From: Zygnema cylindricum
Taxonomy: Eukaryota > Streptophyta > Zygnematophyceae > Zygnematales > Zygnemataceae
DNA length: 64,000 bases
Assembly: GCA_037447655.1 (NCBI GenBank)
Contig: JBBHKE010002172.1
Location: forward strand, 83,209 to 147,208
Reading direction: 5' to 3'
The notes beneath the pieces are model-generated. The model was not told where the DNA came from and made no database searches. It worked only from the letters and a program-made list of their open reading frames with translations. Below, piece after piece: positions 58,416 to 64,000 of the stretch. Positions within the stretch are counted from its first letter, which is position 1; each line of letters opens with the position of its first letter. A program made the translations under genes and the position numbers.

Positions 58416-58904
58416 CACCGTGAATCGCTATTAGCGTAATAAAAAATATAGCGTAATGAAACAATTAGCGTACTTTACGGTAAATTGTGTTTTTTCGGGT
58501 ACACCATGATACTAATTTATCATGTACTCTAATTTGTAAACTGCTTTGTAAAAATTTTCGGCACATAATATGTCCACACTAAAACATGTAGATGTACGAA
58601 ATTATTCAAATCATACGCCGTCGCGTTTTTTTGACATCTGCGTATGCCGGAAAATATTTACGCAATTATATATTATTATATTTTCTGTACTTTTAAATTT
58701 AAAAAGGTACGTAATAGTACATATCTGACAGTCCGTACACCACACTATTTAAAAGGACACTAAATTACAGTTATGAACCGTATTGAGCGGGGTACCTCAA
58801 ATAACGTTCAGAAACATTTAGCGTACTTTATTCTATTTGAGAATTTGCCCCAAAAAAAGGGGTACCCCAATTAGCGTCATGTACGCTAATAGCGATTCAC
58901 GGTG
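58416..58904. mobile_element. TA-MITE 1 in hairpin element
   Basis: 489 bp with near-perfect ends CACCGTGAATCGCTATTAGC and inverse, between TA (58414-58415 and 58905-58906). The opposite arm of the host hairpin (60680-60695) preserves the unoccupied site with one TA (GGGCGCAGATAGTTGTCAG-like on the minus strand), showing a 2-bp TA duplication. Confidence 0.9.
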
Positions 58905-59151
58905 TAGTTGTCAGAAATTGTACATTTGAAGTACAATTTCGTACAGGCTACGTACCTTTAATTTCAGATCTGACGGTCAATCCGTCGAACAACTTTGACC
59001 GGCGGATTATTGTACCGGCGGTTAAAAAAGTGTCGCGCTTGCAAACGTCGACCGTCATAAAAAAAAAAAAAAAATCACACGGCCGGCGCAGTTTTACTGT
59101 AACCAAACTGCGGCCACATATAAATAAAATGGCTGCGCGCAGGTACAGTAC

Positions 59152-59689
59152 ACCGCGCATTGTTATTAGTGTCAACGACACTAATTTGGGTTCTTAAAAT
59201 TTTGATTTTTTTCCTCAAATAGGATACATGATTTTAATTTTTCCTTTTCGTTAATTAAGGTACCGTACAAAATAGAGTAAAGGACGAATTACAATAATAT
59301 CTAAATAGTATGATGTACGGTTGATGTCAGACCGTACATAAATGTACCTTTTCAAGTGAAAATTTTACAAAAAATGAGTTAAATTAGACGCGCACACATA
59401 GGATCATGCGCTAAAAAAACGGGATTGTTCTAACACGTAAATTAGTCTTACATGTACGGATATTTAAATTTCACGACGGTGTACGATTTTTAATATTTTG
59501 TACGAATACATATATTAATGTATATAATCGTACAGCGAATATTCCATTTTTGCTGTTCCCAAATTAGCATAAACGCCGAAATTAGAATACACCTTTTTTT
59601 TTTTTTTTTTTTAAATCTTAATTAGCGTCAATGACGGTATATTTACTTCCACACTATTTAAACTTTGACACTAATAACGATGCGCGGTG
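59152..59689. mobile_element. TA-MITE 2 in hairpin element
   Basis: 538 bp, ends CACCGCGCATTGTTATTAGT and inverse ACTAATAACGATGCGCGGTG, between TA dinucleotides. Interior TAAATAGTATGATGTACGG and CAGACCGTACATAAAT match the copy at 31130. Confidence 0.88.
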
Positions 59690-59934
59690 TAGTTAATCAC
59701 TTCACGTTAGCCGCAAAAATGAAATCAACTCGTTGTCACGTCCACCGTGGACGTGACGACGTGTCATTTTAGTTTCATCGATATTTATACGCGGGTAGTC
59801 GGGTACGCATTTTTATTTTGTACGAAGTTTATTTGGTTTTCGTGCGAGTTTATTCATGTTGTACGTCGTCCTTTAATATGTGTCCAAGTTCAATGTAACG
59901 GTTCGCGAGTTGATTTCATTTTTGCAGTAAACTA

Positions 59935-60435
59935 CACCGCGAATCGTAATTAGAGTAAATTACTCTAATTCGGTCGCTCGAAATTTCGACTCTATCACAT
60001 CAAATAAAGTAAATGATTCTAATTTTTTCATTATGCTATTTAAGGTAAGGTTTAGTTAGCGTTTTTAATTATAATATATGTTCGTTTTAAATAGTGTGGA
60101 ATACGGACGACGTCCGACCGTGCAAAATTGTACTTTTATAAGTAAAAAAGTACAAATAATGATTTAATACAGGCCATTATCATGTAACTGCGTTTTAACA
60201 AACCGCGTAGTGCAAACGTCATAGTGACGATAAACTGTACGCTTTGTCAGATTCTGTATGAATACCTTATTTACAGTAGATGATATTAGCTTGCCAAATT
60301 AGAGTACACCGCATAAATTAGAGTAAATTCCTTTTTGAAACAGTTCTATCACATAAATTAGAGTAAATTACTCTAATTATTTTTTTCTCTTTTTTTACTC
60401 TAATTTTTTCATTACTCTAATTACGATGCGCGGTG
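59935..60435. mobile_element. TA-MITE 3 in hairpin element
   Basis: 501 bp, ends CACCGCGAATCGTAATTAGA and inverse TCTAATTACGATGCGCGGTG, between TA dinucleotides. Its right flank (TACCTGCGCGCAGCC) mirrors the left flank of MITE 2, so the two occupy equivalent positions on the two arms. Confidence 0.88.
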
Positions 60436-60789
60436 TACCTGCGCGCAGCCATTTTATTTATATGTGGCTGCCGCAGTTTGGTTACAGTAAACCTGCGCCG
60501 GTCGTGTGAAATTTTATTTTTTTTATGACGGTCGACGTTTGCAAACGCGAAACTTTTTTAACCGCCGGTACAATATTCCGCCAGTCAAAGTTGTTTGACG
60601 GATTGACCGTCAGATCTGAAATTCAAGGTACGTAGCCTATACGAAAATTGTACTTCAAATGTACAATTTCTGACAACTATCTGGGCGCAGCAAAAATCGT
60701 CTCCGCGATTAGCAATTCCCTTTTTCAAAAGTCACGTACAATACGTAGAAACTGGAAAAAATGAAAAAATCTCGCGATTTGAACAACTA

Positions 60790-60988
60790 CACCGTCGATC
60801 GTATTTAGCGTGTTGAACACTAATTCGGCGCCCCTAAATTTTGACCCTTGAACCTTAAATAGAATAAATGACGCTATTTAAGGACGTGGACCTTAATTTG
60901 CCACGTCTCCTAGCACTGAATTAGAATTAATGACGCTAATTTTTTCTTTACTCTAATAATTTCTACACGCTAAATACGATCGACGGTG
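60790..60988. mobile_element. TA-MITE 4, short form
   Basis: 199 bp, ends CACCGTCGATCGTATTTAGC and inverse, between TA (60788-60789 and 60989-60990). Inserted at or next to the right end of the hairpin hAT relative. A tract of AGAATAAATGACGCTATTTA / TAGAATTAATGACGCTAATT is partly duplicated inside. Confidence 0.88.
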
Positions 60989-60990
60989 TA

Positions 60991-62452
60991 GGTGTTGTGT
61001 ATTGTCCTGTATTGTCTTCATTTAGTGCGCTGTACGTGTCTTGCTCGTTTTAGTGCGCGCCATTCTGTTTCGGCGCAAGGATGTCTAGGCAAACGTCCGC
61101 TTGAGGACTTCGGAGCCCTTCGTATCTGTTTTCAGTCAGTGGTCGTTAGATGTCGGTCGTTAAGGGGTATTTTAGGAGGTGGCAGAATCAATATTTGATA
61201 TTGAAAAAAAAGTGTTTCAGTATGGGTTAGTGGAGTGAGAGTGATAGCTTTGTATTGAGAAAGCCTTTCGGCTTAATATATTGATATTTGGCCAATGATT
61301 TCTTGTGGCCTGTGAGTGTTCTTTTGATTTGTGAGAATGTGTGTATTTAAGCTTCCGCTGTGAGATTAGATTTTCGTCTGTGAGAATGTCTATCTGCACT
61401 TTTGCGATCCTTAACAGTTTACATGTTCGCATGATTGCATGGTAGGGCACACGTATCAATTTATCACTTTAGGCTCTAAGCGCGACGCTCCTAAAAGCGA
61501 TCGGGCCTTTGTGAAAACGCTTTGAAGCTGGCAAGTGGAAGAAAGTTGCAGCGACAATTCTATTCACATGAAAAACTCAACATGGGCAACACTAGGCCAT
61601 CAGCGGACTATTAGTAGCCATTTAACGATGTCCAAATAATGATTGCCTTTAGTATTTCTTTAGCCACGGTGACGTTTGGTAAGGTAGATTTTGTTTTGGG
61701 TGCACTATTTTGTTGCTCCAGACAAAGTCTACTGTTGACTTGCCCTTGTTTGTGTTAGTTAGTTTCTTTCACACTCTCTTTCCTTCTAGTATACTTCGAC
61801 CGGCATTCAGCTTTTCAGTTTCATTTTTGCCTTCGATTTTTCGTTCCCATGTACCCAGATGGTTTACAGAAGTTCAAGCATACAGGCTCTCTCCAGAGGA
61901 AAAACAAGAATTAATCCGGATTGAAAACGACAAAAAATTTAACCAAACTATAACATCAAACGAAAGAGAGTATAAATGCAACGAAAGTAGAGTGGTCGAG
62001 TATTAGTATATTTTTTGATCTGAAAGGGTTAGAAATGTAAAGAATCCTGCTCAACCATACAAATGACAAAAACAAATGCAGTTAAATAAACAAGACAACA
62101 AAAAAAACTGAACCTTTTTAAAAAAAAAATTTTTTGTGAAGTACAAAAATAAACTCGTTTTGGTCCAAGTACAGCTACTTGCTTTGATCCTTTTCAATTA
62201 AAAAATATAAAAAAATAACAAATTCCTTACATTCCCCTAAAATTTATACTTGACGGGCAAGCCCTCCATTATTGAGTAGAAAGCAAAAAAAAAGAGAAAA
62301 AATAAAGAAGAAAGAAAGAGGGTAATACCACTCCATATTATTGGATATTAACTTAGCTATTCCTGTACAAAAAATTGGTAATGAATTTATTTCCTACAGC
62401 AAGGTTGCCCATTATACAAAGTTAAATACTAATTTCTAAAACTCCTACAGTT
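60991..62452. other. No firmly recognised gene
   Basis: A + strand frame at 61860-62004 encodes WFTEVQAYRLSPEEKQELIRIENDKKFNQ, a plausible helical coding fragment after an ACCCAG acceptor-like site, but no partner exon is seen. 62000-62400 is A-rich (AAAAAAAT runs). The 3' flank of the minus-strand gene lies at the right end. Confidence 0.35.
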
Positions 62453-63924
62453 TTAGCTCAATTTGACGGTTTGTTTGTTTAGTAGCTGAAATTCCACCGA
62501 TTCTTTGTAAATAAATTCGGGATTTAGGAATTGCGCCACAAAACTCCAAAGTCGGTAAACATCCGCAAAATTGGAAACCAATCCGAGTGATATTGTGACA
62601 ACGTCAATCATGACTTTCTCGTCATCGAATCGATTTGAGCCTCTCACTCTTGAATGGTTGGTTTTTGGGATACCTGGAGGATAAAAAAAGAATAAAAGGC
62701 ATATATTAAAAAAAAAACAAGCACACAGACAATCACCATTATATGACAGCAAAATAGACATACAATTGACAAAAACAGAAAATAGGATAGCATTTGTATT
62801 TGAAAACCATACAACTTTTTGCAAATTGCCAAAAATTCAATATCAGCACTCAGAAGACATAATGACAACAGTAGTGATGCATAATGTGTATCGAATCCAC
62901 AATGTTTTTCCATACGGTACACTGCGTATCACTATTGGCATTAATATGTTTTTTGGCTTAGATCAAGTTTTCTCCATGCACACAAGCCCACTTTTAAATC
63001 AGAGACCGCCAATCAGATAAAAAACGAGAAAAGTGTCCACGAAGAAAAACACGTTAAAAAACGCTCATAGAGATACAAGGTGTACAGAACTGTATTGCCA
63101 AATAACATAATGTGTATTGTGGAATCAAACACGGTACACATTTCTTTCATGGAAGGAAAAAGGATGTCCAAAATCGGCAACTTGTGATTATACTTCCCAT
63201 TTCCATGCAAATTCAGCTCTCGATTTTGTCTTTTGAAATCTTTTATGTCCTATACACTGCCTGCAAATTCAGAGATATTTTATAACGAGATTTTCTTCGT
63301 GGGACAGAACTGCCATCACGATATCTCAAATCTTTTCCTGTGAACAAAAACGTGGACCGAACTAATTTCCTTACTAGGAACCGCCAAATTCTATTTCTCA
63401 AAGTATGAGCAGAAACGTGCAAACTAGACTCGGTTCCTCCGACAAAACATGAATTAGAGAGAACGTCATCTCCCAACCAAATGTCTACAATATAGAGAGG
63501 ATATAATCCAAGAGAAGACGATGTTGTTCTGACAGACAGACTTCATCTGAGATTCATACAAAAAAAGTCGAGAAAGTCAAGGAAACTACAGAGTAAAAAA
63601 AACCCTTACCACCATTGGAGGCAACAGCGTCGTAACGGTAGAGCTGTCCCACAGCCACGGAAATATTTTGCCGGTCAGCAAGCACCTGAAAAATTAAGAC
63701 CCATCTGAATGAAAAAGAAAAAAAATAGTGAAAAGAGCAATCACAATTGAAGGTATATCACATCATGAGCTCAACTTCATAAACTTATACGGAAGAAACT
63801 CTTCCCTCACTCCCTGTATCTCCCCTCTCCCTTTGCCCCACCTGTACCAAAGAAGGGGCCACACGATCCCACTTCCAGTCAATGATGTTGAAGGCCAAAG
63901 AGGCTCCTCTGTCTGCCACAGAAC
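62453..63924 (-). CDS. Unrecognised spliced gene, 3' exons
   Basis: Three minus-strand exons join in frame: 63924-63842 (enters in phase 2 from beyond the window), 63685-63610 and 62673-62453 (TAA). All introns are GT-AG. The visible 125 or so residues read VADRGASLAFNIIDWKWD, then VLADRQNISVAVGQLYRYDAVASNGG, then IPKTNHSRVRGSNRFDDEKVMIDVV, then LVSNFADVYRLWSFVAQFL. The segment ISVAVGQLYRYDAVASNGG resembles the start of bacterial-type Ig-like (He_PIG) repeats, but this is weak. The final 72 residues mix hydrophobic and charged runs without a clear membrane segment. The 936-bp second intron holds a TA-MITE. Family and function unknown. Confidence 0.6.
62920..63082. mobile_element. TA-MITE in an intron
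   Basis: 163 bp between TA dinucleotides (62918-62919 and 63083-63084). Ends CACTGCGTATCACTATTGGC and imperfect inverse GCTCATAGAGATACAAGGTG. The interior keeps TTTTCTCCATGCACACAAGC and CAGAGACCGCCAATC, as in the copies at 56655 and 24122. Most diverged of the well-ended copies. Confidence 0.75.
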
Positions 63925-64000
63925 CTGAAAGCAAAGGAGGGAGAGAGATGGGCGGGGGCGGGAGAGGGAGGAGAGAGAGGGAAAGGGAGGGAGAAGGGAG
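63925..64000. repeat. GA-rich run at the window end
   Basis: Purine-rich (GGGAGAGAG units) on the + strand, i.e. pyrimidine-rich in the gene's sense direction just upstream of an intron acceptor (CTTTGCTTTCAG). It probably forms an extended polypyrimidine tract of that intron. Confidence 0.7.

Larger units (their letters stand above)
58050..60789. mobile_element. Hairpin-forming non-autonomous hAT relative
   Basis: Begins CATAGTTGTTCACACCG (hAT terminus) and ends GATTTGAACAACTA, where TA-MITE 60790-60988 follows. Its two sides are inverted: 58330-59150 mirrors 60437-60785, for example GGGAATTGCTAATCG / CGATTAGCAATTCCC, TTGTCAGAAATTGTACATTT and its inverse, and GACGGTCAATCCGTC and its inverse. 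The inner loop has a second inversion (CAAAAATGAAATCAACTCG near 59715 and inverse near 59905). Three TA-MITEs (58416, 59152, 59935) sit inside. No coding region. Confidence 0.7.

Noticed and set aside
61710-62006. Plus-strand frame of 98 codons as a gene
   Set aside because: Only its last third looks protein-like; no initiating exon, no family, and it runs into A-rich sequence. Kept as a note, not as a gene.

Overview
This is a eukaryotic nuclear window, most likely from the green-plant lineage. Genes are split by GT-AG introns, one gene is an aleurain-type (plant cathepsin H) cysteine protease, and there is a DUF659-type hAT transposase and several Ty1/copia elements. A streptophyte alga such as Chara would fit the gene-poor, repeat-rich layout, but that is a guess. 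No prokaryotic operons, rRNA genes or CRISPR arrays are visible.

Host-like genes are few. (1) A six-exon gene (+, 15215-18711) for a secreted protein with Pmp-like beta-helix repeats (GGAI and FxxN motifs). (2) The 3' half of an aleurain-like protease gene (-, 20320-22103), convergent with the first; the catalytic-Cys exons are not found. (3) A two-repeat Myb/SANT-like gene in one long exon (+, 27419-28621). (4) A decayed coiled-coil reading frame (-, 51896-53123). (5) The last three exons of an unrecognised gene leaving the window on the right (-, 62453-63924). Exon joins were checked by splice consensus and reading phase.

Almost everything else is mobile DNA. From 33 to 49 kb there are three nested levels. 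A hAT element (33059-48947) has an 8-bp target duplication GTTTGACC. Inside its transposase gene lies a copia element A (34932-47927). Inside A's gag lies an oppositely oriented copia element B (36211-41689), and inside A's 3' LTR lies an inverted solo LTR (46799-47834, duplication TTATT). A paralogous copy of the hAT target near 9.34 kb is uninterrupted. A second solo LTR of family A sits at 9933-10938 (duplication GGTTG). Both copia elements have a primer site matching the anticodon arm of initiator tRNA-Met, the half-tRNA priming known from Drosophila copia. In both, the gag frame appears to start inside the LTR and to be translated through the primer site.

From 1 to 14 kb, 24 to 26 kb and 30 to 33 kb the sequence is a patchwork of inverted-repeat elements sharing a terminal motif like AATGGAACTTCACCCTAA, including a foldback element with arms of about 650 bp (7320-8850). 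From 56 to 61 kb two non-autonomous hAT relatives lie side by side, the second carrying several members of a TA-duplicating MITE family (terminus CACCGNGNATCGTNATTAG) that has about ten copies in the window. Other structures are a 40-bp minisatellite with a palindromic core (23.2-23.77 kb), a long GA tract switching to CT (2.83-3.49 kb), and a tRNA-like cloverleaf (53369-53440).
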